NCBI RefSeq assembly: GCF_010093595.1
Contig: NW_022985438.1
Location: 124,001-188,000 of the forward strand
DNA length: 64,000 nucleotides
Reading direction: 5' to 3'
Origin: Mytilinidion resinicola
Taxonomy: Eukaryota > Ascomycota > Dothideomycetes > Mytilinidiales > Mytilinidiaceae
Part shown: one piece after another, positions 42,372 to 53,356 of the stretch
Numbering within the stretch: position 1 is the first letter of the stretch
How the letters are laid out: every line of letters starts with the position of its first letter
Notes under the pieces: model-generated
The model's input: the letters and a program-made list of their open reading frames with translations, nothing else
Databases searched by the model: none
What the model was told of the DNA's origin: nothing
Made by a program: the position numbers and the translations under genes

Positions 42372-44247
42372 ATGAACGTACAACAAGAGCACCCTCCTGC
42401 CTACGCCCACGAGCCAGACCAGCTCCAGCTGCCATCGGTGCCGCAGCACGACCTACCTTCCAGTCCGCAGTCCAGCACAAGACAACATCTGCCCGGAATT
42501 AAGGCGCTGCATCTCCCGCCCACCAAAGTCGCTCGAAACTACACCACGAACAGCAGCCATGTCGTCGTTGACGTGAGCAAGAATGCCTCCAACGACCCGC
42601 AACAATGGCACTATACACTCCCTTTGTCCCATACAAACTTTCCCCAGGTCCCTACGACGGTCCCGCGGGCTGCAGCAGAGGAGAGCATAGGCAGTCCCAT
42701 GGACGACGTGCAGAGCATGGCCAGCGTCGAGGATCAGCACAGCTACAAGTCGGCCAGCATTATCTCCATGGATGATCCCGATGTTCGCTTAGCCGCTGAG
42801 GCATTGTCAGGGTTGGGCAATCCAGGTCAGTCACGTCTTCAATCTCTTGCTTGCAGGGCCGTCTCTGTTGGGACGGACTATCTTCACTTGTGGCATTTAT
42901 ACCCCGCCTATCTTACCTCGCTCTTGCTTGCTAGACGTCTTCGGGGCGCGCTTCGTCTCTCAGCTTCACACCTTACACTGTCTTATATATGCTGACATAT
43001 ACTCTAAAGACTTTGTTCGTTCGCCTACCAATCGCAGCATTGCACTCCCTCTGGGCCAGGACCAAGACCCAGAGCCTCTTCTGAAGCTCATCACCTCGAG
43101 CCACCCCTGGGTAGGGGGTACTATCAACGGGGCACACACTGTCTACACCACCACAAAATCATATACGCCACGCTTTGTCCAAAATAGCGCCGACTTCATT
43201 GAAAGGAACATTGGCTCTCCCCTCACCAACACCGTCAGCTCTGTGGGACGGCGTACCGGCGTCGAGAAGAACATACGTCGCTACCTCTCAGATCAACGTC
43301 GCCCCAGCGATCTTGAAGACGGTAACTCTGCAGAAGCCCCTGGCCACAAGAGACGGCGCGTCATGAGTGGTGATCCCATGGAAATCGTCGGCGGCTTCCA
43401 GACCCCACGTACACGCGGCGCGTCGCAAAGCTCTCACGCAGAGACTCTCCCAGCATACGACGACCACCGTTCCCCGCAGTACGAAGAAGTCGCCCTCGGA
43501 GAGCTGGACGTCGAGAAGCACCCACAAGACCAGGACCAAAGCCAGGATCGCCGTGTCAATTGGCCCACTCAGCTTATGATCACAACCTCTGGTCTAGGCG
43601 CCGCCCTCTCGGATTCCTCGCTCAGGTCTCTGAAGTTCTGCTTGGGACTCCTGCGCACTGCGACGACCCACGTCGACCAGGTCATGCACGCTCTGAAGCT
43701 GGTTCTCGAAGAGTACGAGCGAGCTATGCGCTCACGAGAGCAGTCCGACGGCCAAGGCGACGTGGAATATCAAGCGGCAATGTCTTCAACGACCCAGAAC
43801 ATGTCCCCCGAACGCGAAGACCAGGTGCGCGCAATCGCGAATCGCATGAAGGCGCTCAGCGCGGATATCTGGCAGACCATCCAAACCGTCGTATCGTCCG
43901 TCAACCGCTTCACAGGCGGCGCCTTGCCCGAGAACGCTCGCGCTGTCGTCTCTCGCCAAGTGCTCAGCCTGCCGCAACGGTGGCAGGCGGCGGAACGGCG
44001 GACGGCCAGCTCGGGGGAGCAGCAGACTGGCGAGGTGCGGACGGCGCACCGCATGCTGAATTTTGCGCGAGAGGGGCTGGATATGATGGCGCAGGTGAGC
44101 ACTGTCGTGGACGGGACGGTGGTCAGTGCCGAGACGTGGCTAGACCGGATGGGCAAGCGGCGGCGAGACGAGGGCGAATTGGAGAAAGAGGGAGGGTTGG
44201 AACAGACGCGGGTTGTGGATTTTGGGCGAGAGAAGAGCACGGTCTGA
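42372..44247 (+). CDS. OPI1: Opi1-like transcriptional regulator (CCG-8 family)
   Basis: Yeast Opi1 represses phospholipid-synthesis genes; its Neurospora relative, clock-controlled protein CCG-8, is a regulator also linked to azole response. Exons 42372-42825 and 43010-44247, with a GTCAGT donor, CTGAC branch and CTAAAG acceptor, give 563 aa. Evidence for the Opi1 domain: DPDVRLAAEALSGLGNPDFV at the exon join; HPWVGGTINGAHTVYTTTKS; FIERNIGSPLTNTVSSVGRR and TGVEKNIRRYL; and then LMITTSGLGAALSDSSLRSL, followed by KFCLGLLRTATTHVDQVMHA, a hallmark string of the family. The basic motif GHKRRRVMSGDP could be a nuclear signal. The C-terminal part is helical, ending FGREKSTV. The first residues (MNVQQEHPPAYA) are Pro/Gln-rich. 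The gene is divergent from a PDR transporter, which is suggestive because CCG-8-type regulators affect drug tolerance, but a link is not shown. Confidence 0.93.
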
Positions 44248-44948
44248 ACACCCCTCTGGGACCTTTGAGGCAGCTTTGGGAGGTGCTGGCTACAATTATG
44301 TTCGATACCTGATTACGTTTGTTTCCCCTTTGTACGATCTTTTTTTATACCCGGCTCGCTTGATTCGGGGCGACCTCGCTCAACGCTCGCCCCCTGCTTT
44401 CTTTTTCAGGTAACATGTTTTGGACCGTCTCGTATTCACGGCGATTTACTTCGCCCCATGTTCTTCGTTCCAGCAGGGCGTAAAAGCTGAGGGTGGCGGG
44501 GGGGCGTTTCCCAATTTCTTTGGTGAAGAGTATATGAACACATACCCTGTCGTTTTCGGTACATGAGGGCACAAATGGGCATGGCGGGTGGTGGTGCTGG
44601 CTTGGATCGGTGGGTGTGTTGGTGTTGATGTCGGCTCAGATTTGCAGTTGCAATCACAGTTGGGTTGCCAGTATAACCGTCAGGAAATCAGGGGCGAGGG
44701 GAAGGTGACGAGGCGGGCCTTTGTCGAAACGAAGCGTAGGTGGCAGTTTCGCTACGGTAAATAGTGGCGCTGTGATGGGAGCGAGTGTACGTTGCGCAGT
44801 CAAAGTAATACAAAGAAGATAGGATCGATTCACACGAGTGCCGATGGGATGTCCTGGATATCGTAGCGTTGTCCAATACCTGAGACGTGAGATGAGGAGT
44901 TAGAGGTGCGAGGAACTCATCATAAATCTAGATTAAGAAAAACACATT
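44248..44948. other. Convergent intergenic stretch
   Basis: Holds the 3' ends of OPI1 and of the minus-strand membrane-protein gene. No gene seen. Confidence 0.5.
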
Positions 44949-46364
44949 TCAAATCCACCGCACCATCTGCAACACAACCAGCGCCTGTGCCACACCCCCC
45001 GCAAAAGAAAGAAGCCCGCTCCATTGCATCGACAGCCAAACATATGTAAGCACAGCCGCTATGGTAAGGCAAGCGCTCGTCCCCGCAAGCACCCACGTCC
45101 ACACCCAGCTCATCCTCGCGAGTTCATCGTGGAACATCAGGGGCCAGACAAGCGTGAGTAAGCTGATGAGCTGCATCGCGGAGTTGGAGAGCAGTTGGTA
45201 GAAGTTTGCGTCGGCGGTTGGGCGGGGTGAGGGCCCGGGGGTGGTGTGCATCCAAGCCATTGCGGTTGGGATGCAGGAGAGGAGACAGATTGCTGGCACG
45301 AAGAAGAGGAGCGTGGGTGCGAGGTTGGGAGATTTGGGTGTGTTTTGCGCCGCGAAGGTGGTGGCTGGTGGTGGTTCGTCCATGACCGTCTTTTCTTCTT
45401 GCTCCCTAGCAAAGCTATGAGTGCATTTTCTCAAAGGGTTGGTGGAGTGAGTGGCTTACCACCATCGTAGAGCGGTTGGGTTTACTATGAGATGTACGGC
45501 GGGTTCGTCGAGTTCTGCACACGCGTCCGCGAAGTTCTCATCGAGCGCCTCCACTTTTCCTTTCAAGATCAGCATGTCTGAGGCGTTCAGCAATCCGCCA
45601 TCGTGTGCTGATGCGATGCAGTCCCGTAGCGCTCGGCATTGCTTCACAACTGCGCGAAGCCTGCTTCGGGCAGTCCCAACACCCGTAGTGACCCTATCTA
45701 GATAATCAGAATAATTCTGATACCAGCTAGGGTTACTGGCGGTTGGCAGTTGTTTAACGGAAGCCGAAAGGGACTTCGACGATTGATATCTCGTTATTCG
45801 AAACCGCAGCATTTTCGAGTAGTAGCCGGTGGTTCTTGTCTGTCTCACGAACTCTAACAGTTGATCTGCAGAGAAAGAATTCAAGGCACTAATGAATTCC
45901 GGGCTCTTTGCAAACTGAGCTTCAAAAGTGTCCACCACATTGAAAAGCTGAATCGCTAAATAGGCTAAGTGTGGACCGAGATGGTCTTTGAACTCATCGA
46001 ATTCTACCTTATCTGGTATAAGGGGAGATGCTTTAATCGTTCCCAAGGCCCAAATGCCGATCAAAGCAAAGCAACGGGCAATCTTGCGAAGAGCATCGAC
46101 TTTGATGTGGTCTTGTTGGGCGCTCTCTTGAGATGGGTCTGTTGAAGCCATTGCAAGTGCCGTATTAGTAGGTGAGAAATAGCAAGAAGACCTGATGCTC
46201 CGACACTTACAAAGATGCACCAATCCATCTGGTGGGTGATGACTTCGTCTCCGGACAGTGGAGTTGGTGGAGGTTGACTCGATGGCAGAGGTTGATGAAA
46301 CTTCAAGTTCTGTCAATTCAACCTCATGCTCAGACTCTTCTTCGCTGCTCCCGACATACTCCAT
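44949..46364 (-). CDS. Uncharacterised protein with C-terminal membrane segments
   Basis: Two exons fit: 46364-45460 and 45414-44949, joined by a 45-nt GTAAGC...CATAG intron, giving 456 aa. The longer frame to 46427 begins at a TTG, so I chose the ATG at 46364 (MEYVGSSEEESEHEVE). The N-terminal part is acidic and Ser-rich; the middle is helical with IARCFALIGIWALG, FDEFKDHLGPHLAYLAIQLF and YYSKMLRFRITRY. After the intron come CFAREQEEKTVMDEP and three or four hydrophobic stretches (LLFFVPAICLLSCIPTAMAW, SNSAMQLISLLTLVWPLMF, TWVLAGTSACLTIAAVL, LLSFAGGVAQALVVLQMV). The last part resembles membrane ends of some fungal CorA-like proteins, but no GMN motif is present. A possible in-frame intron lies around 46205-46145. 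Function unknown. Confidence 0.6.
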
Positions 46365-47293
46365 ATTTAGTTGCTCAGTTTGCGAGTAATTCAATGAGCT
46401 TGGGGCTTTGTTGAGTTGGTACTCCAAATTTGCATGAGTCGGCTACAACTTTGGATTTATGAACGCGCCCAGAAGGCCTCAGCTGCGCCATTATGCATGC
46501 AGCCCTCAGCCTCCACCAGCAAGTACGCAAGCTGTGCGTTGGTAGATAATCAGCCTTGGAGAATGCCCAACCACTGCAGTTATTGCGCATAAGGTTTGCA
46601 TCGGGGAACATGGATTTCTCGACTGCACGCCATCACAGCCCCTTTGCACAGGCTGTGGTTAGCGCATTCCAGAAGATCTGCGTAACAGATGCTTTAGAAC
46701 CTTGCAAAAGGCTATGAGGCCAATCAAACTTCTCTCATCAACATCCAATACCGTATTGTAACCTTGCGGCCTCCTACACACTGCCAGCATGCGCAAGAGG
46801 GCTGGAGATGCAGTCGCTTATAAATTAAATCGACAACGAAAGTTGCTAATGGACCATCTAATGGCCCTAGGCTATCTCGCTGCTAACTATGATGATATCA
46901 CTTTTAGGGTGTTAATAGTGGTAGACGTGTATGTGCTATTTTCGCTCAGTTCAGGTGGAATCTCGCCGCCTGCGGCACGCATGAAAGGCTATGAATTATC
47001 AATGACGCTAATGAACATTGATGGAAGAAAAAAATAAATAATGATCCGAGACATGTAGAAATCCAAAATGCATGCCTCATCATTGTGTGTATGGACCGTA
47101 CGAAAGACCATGATCAAATGACTGCAAGGATGCCCGCATGCAAGCGTACTGTGTGTATGCCAATAGAGAGTAAACAAGAGAACAGAGAGAGCAATAGGAA
47201 ATTGACAGGGAGACTAGGAAAATGGATATCAAAGGAAATTGAGGGTGCACATAGTAATCTCTGCCCGGGTAAGTGTATGCTTCCGTGATGGGC
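46365..47293. other. Intergenic stretch
   Basis: Promoter of the membrane-protein gene and 3' flank of the exonuclease gene. A plus-strand frame at 46789-47037 is short and unrecognised. Confidence 0.4.
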
Positions 47294-48931
47294 TCAGCTG
47301 CCTCCAGTCAAGTCAACCTCTTCTATCCCCTGTTCCGGAGGTGCGTGCTTAGTGATAAACTTCCAAAGATCTACCGCGGCCTCATCGGCAGCTTGGATCA
47401 GGCTCGCGATGCCGGGTGTTTGTTTGAGGGTCTCGAGCGTACGCGGCGGATTGGCGGCAAGTTGGTTCAGAAGGGTGTCGGTGACTATTGAGGGGGCGGG
47501 TCGGGACAATTGGTGACTCAGTCGGATTCGGAGACCCGAGAGGGCGGATAAGAACCTGCGAGATCGTGGCGGGAGGAGTGTTGGATCTTGGACGGGGTCA
47601 GAGCCGGCGGAGGGGTTCGCATCCTTCTGCAGGCTGTCGCAGTTATGTTTCGGGATGTCCGTGTTCTCTTCTTGATCAAGACCCATCGACCCCATATTGT
47701 AGGAAAGGCCGGTTGGGAGAGTCGCGGGAAGTGGTGATGTATCCGGAACTGTTTCAGCTGCAAGTACAGGGGCAGGCGGAGGGAGCGCCGAGATGAATTC
47801 CTTAATAGTGGCTAGAAAAGAGTCGCCGTAGTTGGCTATGAAACCAGCACCAATGCCATGGATAGCCAGTAGCTCTTCGGAACTCTGAGGCTTAGTCCTT
47901 GCTATCCGCTTCAGAGTCCGGTCCGCCGCAACATGATAAGCCGGTTTTTTCGCAGCTAATTGAAGTCGTGTTCTACGGAGAAGTTCAAAGAGAGCTTGTG
48001 AGTTGGGATCCAAAGGCGCCTCCTCGTCTTTCTGGAGAGGTGAGCGTTTGTTTTTCGATGGCGTGGCTTCATCGCCTTCGTCTGCATTGACTTCGCGTTC
48101 GATAGGTATGAGTTTGATAGGAAGCTCCAATTCTTTAAACTCGGGCATTGGTTGGATGGGCTTCATTGACCTCCTCTTCCAGTCTAGCGTATGGTAGAGA
48201 ATAACTCCCGCGTAGGCGTCGGTTGCAGCATAATTCATCTGCTTTTGATTCAATCCCCTAGACCAGTTGCTGGTCCTCTCATTCGGATCCTTATTCAAGG
48301 GTAGGAAGAGATGTTCCTCGACTATCTTGGCCATTGCGATGCATCTGCCCCGTGCTTTCCGTGGGTCGGTTGCGCCGTACTTGACAACGCGGTGCAGCAC
48401 TGTCAAGTCGACGATTCCGCGGGGTTTGAGGCCGAAGAAATTTATCAAGCGCGGACAATCTGCTACCCATATGTTATTGCCGGCTTTAACAATGTTTTTA
48501 GATTCGATGAGATAACGCAGTGACGGGGCCAGGATGTCATCGACAGTGGTCCCAGTGTGCACGCCGAGATGAAAGAGAGCGATTTGGGATTCGCTTGCCA
48601 CCTGAATTAACCCGATCATTTGCTGTAATCGATCACTCGTGGGATGAATTGGCCACTCCATATCGAAGCCTAGCACTTTTTCGTTGAGGAACTTTTGCGC
48701 CGCGGCTTCTGAAGAAGCTTTCGTTCCGCAATAATGGACTTGGACCATCTCTTTCTTGGGGCCTCGATACAGGGTGTAGCTCCAATAGGGTCTCCCCGAA
48801 ACTGACCCGTTTATCAGCTCTTGAGGTCTTCTCATATTGAATGAAAGCGGCCATGGTGGTTGTTCATCCTTGGCTTCGACAGCATCCTCTGGTTCTTGCG
48901 TCTGGAACGCTGTGGACGGTTCCGTGTCCAT
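47294..48931 (-). CDS. DEDDy 3'-5' exonuclease with HRDC domain(s)
   Basis: Nuclease of the DnaQ-like superfamily, Rrp6/WRN-exonuclease branch; such proteins degrade or trim RNA or DNA from the 3' end. 545 aa, one exon. Catalytic residues can be seen: Exo I VLGFDMEWP (D90 and E92), Exo II NNIWVADCPRLINFFG (Asp), Exo III YAATDAYAG (Tyr and Asp, DEDDy type). An HRDC-like segment follows at about residues 310-380: ALFELLRRTRLQLAAKKPAY, then AADRTLKRIARTKPQSSEEL and LLAIHGIGAGFIANYGDSF. A weaker second HRDC-like segment is at the C-terminus (IVTDTLLNQLAANPPRTLET, LKQTPGIASLIQAADEA). There is no helicase domain, so this is not a WRN/RecQ protein. Rrp6 itself is usually longer with an N-terminal PMC2NT domain, so I do not name it as Rrp6. 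The ATG at 48931 is the first in the frame. Confidence 0.9.
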   Translation of the reverse strand: MDTEPSTAFQTQEPEDAVEAKDEQPPWPLSFNMRRPQELINGSVSGRPYWSYTLYRGPKKEMVQVHYCGTKASSEAAAQKFLNEKVLGFDMEWPIHPTSDRLQQMIGLIQVASESQIALFHLGVHTGTTVDDILAPSLRYLIESKNIVKAGNNIWVADCPRLINFFGLKPRGIVDLTVLHRVVKYGATDPRKARGRCIAMAKIVEEHLFLPLNKDPNERTSNWSRGLNQKQMNYAATDAYAGVILYHTLDWKRRSMKPIQPMPEFKELELPIKLIPIEREVNADEGDEATPSKNKRSPLQKDEEAPLDPNSQALFELLRRTRLQLAAKKPAYHVAADRTLKRIARTKPQSSEELLAIHGIGAGFIANYGDSFLATIKEFISALPPPAPVLAAETVPDTSPLPATLPTGLSYNMGSMGLDQEENTDIPKHNCDSLQKDANPSAGSDPVQDPTLLPPRSRRFLSALSGLRIRLSHQLSRPAPSIVTDTLLNQLAANPPRTLETLKQTPGIASLIQAADEAAVDLWKFITKHAPPEQGIEEVDLTGGS

Positions 48932-50545
48932 GCTAGATGTCGATAGCCTCTTGAGTAATATGCGCGAGAATTCACGCGATCCTGACCTCGTGGTAATCCA
49001 AGACTGGTGTAGGAGACGGCGTGGTTGTGTTGTTTAGGTTTGTGAATTAGCCGCCGATGGAGTCGAGGACGGGTGGCACGGACTACCAGGCCTCCTTCCC
49101 CAGGTTTCCCAAGCCTTTCCGATTGTCTTCTCTACACTCAACCCTCACTACTCCCAATCCACGCGTCCGTCGCATAAGACGACTCAAGATAACGCATCGG
49201 CTTTCTGGGGTGGCTCAATTCATACTAGTCGGCGCAGGACTAACGAGTAAGTCATACCGACCAAGGCTATGCGGATAGGATACCCTTAGACTTTCACCTA
49301 CATCATCTCGAAACCACCAGTCTGGCCATCATCCACCAAAAGAGGACCGCTCGCAGATCGCTAACCGTGCGGATTTTGTTTTGGGTATGCGGACTCCGGA
49401 ATGGCCTCGACTGAGGCACTCGACCTTCAGTTCTCCTTAAGACAGCGGACAGCATCTGCCAATTGATTGTGTCTTGCGACGGACTTTGTATCTGTTCACC
49501 CCAAGCACGTTTCAAGTGCCTCGCGGATTCCACAAGGGCCTGCGCCTCGGCCCGGTTCAGAGAACTCGGCATCTGGAAGGATGTTTGAGCCAACGAATGG
49601 CGATGACTCAGAACACCACTCGAGGAATACGACATCGTCAAAAGCAAAAGGCATTTCCTCCAGTAGTAGAGAGCTAGTTGGCGTTAGGATATCGTTCGCC
49701 GTCGAATATACTCCGCCTTTCCACGTGTTACCAAGTACTTGACTACGTCAATAGTGCATCAGACCATGGCAGCCCAACAACATGCGAAGGAGAGTTTATT
49801 GGTAATTTCTCTTCTTCATGCCCTTCCGTCGTTGACTAAGGGTTCTCCCATTCATCCAGCATTCTTTACTTTCATTCTCTAGCGCTCTAAGCGATCAAAC
49901 GTCCACAGTATACCCCACACGACCCTTGTTGGCTGAAATTATTGTTGCATCTATTGCCGAGACAAGCAAAAACAAATGACTCATCTTCTCGATGCGGCAC
50001 ACCGGTAGGGCGAACAGATTCGCGATCCAGCGACGCGTGTGCTTACGCGTAATCACGTGTATCATTCTATGCACGCACCTCCATATTTGAAACTCCACAA
50101 CCTCAAGATGACCTATTAGGGACCGTTGATGTGAGTGATGACCCTTCTGGGACCAATGGAAGTAGCAAGGCAGACTCTAGGCACCCAGACTATCCGTGCG
50201 CTATCAAATCGTCGCCTTATTCTGGGCATCGAGATCCAGGCAGCCACGCAGGAGACGAGACTCGAAGATATAAAGATAAGACACGGCGTACCCCTCAGCG
50301 CGAAGGCTCGCTCGCCCTTCAGTACCGTGCTGTCGCAATCCTTGGCAATCAGACCACCTCGGGCCCGGACGTTGCCCGTGACGACAGGCGCTATAAGTTT
50401 CGAACCAGTGCGAGTACATAGTCCTCACCGTCTCCACCACGCTACTTACCTCCTCTACTGATCTAACCTCCTTATCTGCACACTCAACCCGAATCGGAGC
50501 GCATCTCCTCCACACATCAGCTCAACGCCTCATCCTTCCCGGAAC
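48932..50545. other. Divergent intergenic stretch
   Basis: Several short frames on both strands, none with known motifs. It separates the exonuclease gene from the acidic-protein gene. No repeat or element was found. Confidence 0.4.
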
Positions 50546-51340
50546 ATGAAGCCAACAAAGCGCGTCCGCTCGTCGAGTGTTCACGGCCCTACCCATGACG
50601 AGAAGAGGCAAAAGCGCTCTCTTGGTGCAAGCGAGGTCACTACACTCGAGGGTATCACAAGCTCAGCCGACACCCTTCCGCTTCTGGAAGATCTTCCAGC
50701 CAGTCGTGCTGCAGCAATCCTTGACGACGTAGAACGTGGACGTAGTAAATGGAGAGCAACTCCGGAGACGCAAGCTCTTAGGCAGCAAGAGTCTGCTAGT
50801 GACAGCAGGTGGGACGAAGGTGAGAGTATAAGCAGTGACAGCGGTTACGACAGCGACAGCGACGCCACTAGTTTTAGTGAGCTTAGTTTTGTTCCGTCCA
50901 AATTCGCCGCTTGTAACATACTTTTTGTTCGTATTTCAGATGTTGACCATGAAGACGATGATGGAGATGATGAAGCAGAACAAGACGAAGATACAGGTAT
51001 CGATTCAGCAAACGATCTGCCACCAAAGACAACCTCCGTACTCCAACCCCGCGTGCGAGTTACGCGCTCAGTCTTCGAATGGCTCAACCAGTTGTCTCCT
51101 TCCAGCAGCTACCATCCGACCTGGAACGATGACCACCAGACACAAAGCTCTAATACCACCGACGATGAGCACGATGGCACACCCACCTCCCTCAGTCTTG
51201 TTGCTCAGGCACACCACGCGGAGGGCGATGTGTACGCAAACAGGTCTGGGATGACGGCAAGCGACGAGGAGTTCTTCAGCGAGGAGGAACCGCCGGCTTC
51301 AAACTCGGCAGAGGCCGCTATGGACTACTGGTACGACTAG
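50546..51340 (+). CDS. Acidic, Ser/Asp-rich, probably disordered protein
   Basis: 264 aa, one exon, ATG at 50546. The N-terminus is basic (MKPTKRVRSSSVHGPTHDEK, then RQKRSL), and may act as a nuclear signal. An Arg-containing helix (LPASRAAAILDDVERGRSKW) is followed by a Ser/Asp repeat (SISSDSGYDSDSDATSFSEL) and an acidic stretch (VDHEDDDGDDEAEQDEDTG). The C-terminus is rich in Asp/Glu and ends AAMDYWYD. A 27-nt GT...AG segment near 50915 is too short to be an intron. No domain is recognised. Acidic low-complexity proteins of this kind are common in fungi as chromatin- or kinase-associated factors, but no function follows from the sequence. Confidence 0.6.
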   Translation: MKPTKRVRSSSVHGPTHDEKRQKRSLGASEVTTLEGITSSADTLPLLEDLPASRAAAILDDVERGRSKWRATPETQALRQQESASDSRWDEGESISSDSGYDSDSDATSFSELSFVPSKFAACNILFVRISDVDHEDDDGDDEAEQDEDTGIDSANDLPPKTTSVLQPRVRVTRSVFEWLNQLSPSSSYHPTWNDDHQTQSSNTTDDEHDGTPTSLSLVAQAHHAEGDVYANRSGMTASDEEFFSEEEPPASNSAEAAMDYWYD

Positions 51341-51792
51341 TACTTCTAGGCAGTATGGGCAGGGCGGCGTGAAGTGCCTCGTGTTGCACTAGGTGGATGT
51401 ATTTGTAAATTGCACGATACTTGGGCTTTTCGGATGGTTGTTACTGGACACTGAGCGTCGGATCGAGTAGGCCCCGAAATCTCTCCTCCCCTGAGTACGT
51501 GTTTTGGCGTTTCTGGGTGTATTATATCAAGTTTTTACGAGGTCTAATGAATTTCCTTTTTGACACGACCTTCGATAATGCCGTCAGAGCTCCTACCCGT
51601 CAATCTCCTCTACAAGTGCTGTCCGTTATTCTTGAAGTTGCCATTCAATCGCCACAAATAGCACGGCCTAACAATGCACGTCAACACCAAATAGTCTTAC
51701 CCTTCTTCATCGATGATCGATGTCTTCTCTAGGCACAAGAGATGACCGTCATCACTTTACTGCCTTAAGAAAGCATAAACAGTAACATGCTT
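51341..51792. other. 3' flank of the acidic-protein gene
   Basis: Nothing supported. The tandem duplication starts at its right end. Confidence 0.5.
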
Positions 51793-52248
51793 CGTCATAG
51801 TTATCCGTACACTTGTTTACCGCTGCATAAGGAGCCTCATAGCATTTTCAGCAGTCTGAATTAGAGAGAAGTTTGGTATTTTGGACAAGTGGTAAATGCG
51901 CGAGGCTACTCCAGACAGCGTCAACATGGTGTACGCAGATTGAAAGTTGTATCCGCTGGCCCTAGTCTCTGTTAGTACGTTGGAGCCCCACAGACAGTGG
52001 CGGGAGAGTGTATAGTACCTCGTCATAAATATCTGTACACTCGTTTACCGCTGCGTGAGAAGCCTCATAGCATTTTCGGCACTCCGAGTGTGCGAGAAGT
52101 TCGGTATTTTGGACGACTAGTAAATGCACGAGGCTACTCCAGACAGCGTCGATATGGCGTACGTAGATTTGAAGTTGCGTCTGCTGGCCCTGGTCTCTGT
52201 TAGTACATTGGAGCCTCACAGACAGTGGCAGGGAAGTGTATGGATACC
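51793..52248 (-). repeat. 228-bp tandem duplication (two units) with coding character
   Basis: Two head-to-tail units, 51793-52020 and 52021-52248, are similar along their whole length. The period is 228, a multiple of three. On the minus strand the right unit reads LQIYVRHIDAVWSSLVHLLV, HSECRKCYEASHAAVNECTD; the left unit reads the same with CVHHVDAVWSSLAHLPL and NSDC then a stop, then KCYEAPYAAVNKCTD. At that point the right unit has CGA (Arg) and the left has TGA. Most differences are C/T or G/A. It looks like a 76-residue repeat of a former protein, now decayed. I do not recognise the family. See findings. Confidence 0.8.
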
Positions 52249-52307
52249 TGTGACAAGGCACTGTATTCGGAAAGTGATTTTCATCCTTGAGAAAGAGGGA
52301 AAGCTAT

Positions 52308-53260
52308 CTACATCTCCTCCGTTCCTTCCTGTGTTTTGTCAATCGTCTCCTGAAGACGCACACGAACCTCATCGCCCTTCCAATGGACTGGCTTTCCGTC
52401 GGTGAGACTAGCAGAGCGGTAAGTCAGGTGGTCGCCAAGGATCCCCGCTTGTCCCGTAGCATAGGCCGTCTCCACTATCTTGGGGCCCAACTCCAGCTCG
52501 ACCAGTCGTGACGTAGCCAGCATCTCCTTCAGTAATCCCAGCAAGCCCAAGCCATCGAGTCGAGATCTCACCGCACAGAAACGGTTGCGGAGCGTAATGT
52601 GCGACAGAGTTTCTTGGGAAGTGTTAAGAAGCGTGATGATCCAGAGAACACAGAAGGCTCCTCCTCCAAATCCATTCGAGCAAATCGAAGGGTAAGCTCT
52701 TCGCATCCAGCCCGCAACCAGCTCAACGCCTCAATGCCGGACTCAGGGCCAGCTTCGGGAGAGCTCAGCTTGTAGTGAGCACGGCGGATCTTGGAACTGT
52801 GGTCTATGGAAATGTACCAGTTGTAGTCCCCACCGACCCCAACGTCCACGCTGTTCAAGTCCATGTCCAAGATGGCGTCACAGAGATATCGATATACAGG
52901 CAGGCCGTTACCTAGGCTATTAGTCCTTGAGCGTGAGCAATCAGCTCCAGTCATTACAAGTAGTCGCTTCGTGCCACAGGACTTCGGTGTTGGCAGACCC
53001 CACAGCTGTTCCCGGTCGGTAGTGTGACAGTCGCTCTATAGATCGAAACGCTCCAAGTTCTGGAAGCGAAGCAGTGTTGCCTTGAGAAGCGAAATCAAGT
53101 CGGATCCTCATATTGTAACGCCTGTATTATGAGACTTCTGTAGTTGACCTCCATTCCGGGGTTCTTGTCACATAGTCGCCTCTGCTCCTGCTAGTTGTCT
53201 TCTGACAGAGAGTGGCAGAGGGTCTCAGTGCCGATGATGACGCGCTTGACATGCTTCGAG
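52308..53260 (-). pseudogene. Decayed F-box-family gene, copy B (truncated, with a TAG)
   Basis: Sister of copy A at 53357-54503. Only the middle and C-terminal parts remain: KHVKRVIIGTETL near 53250 (copy A: KHVKR-LVIGSEVI), then LWGLPTPKSCGTKRLLVMTG (copy A: LWGVSTPGVCGMKRLRLLTG), LCDAILDMDLNSVDVGVGG (copy A: LCNMILDMRLQYVSIGIGG), and ITLLNTSQETLSHITLRN (copy A: VTLLNQHRQTLSYIGIHD). A TAG at 53038-53036 falls exactly where copy A has Gln (CAA in LDVQNIS), so a CAG-to-TAG change is likely. Frames change near 52700. The F-box itself is missing, so the copy was probably truncated in its 5' part. Confidence 0.75.
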
Positions 53261-53356
53261 TTTATAGACTGTTCCAAATCACAAACTCCCATCTCGCTCG
53301 AACCTCTGAAAATGATTTGAAGGCCTATATGCAGCGCCAGAAAGTTGCACAGACCT

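Noticed and set aside
50915..50941. 27-nt GT...CAG segment that could be an intron in the acidic-protein gene
   Set aside because: Too short for a spliceosomal intron; the frame is open through it.
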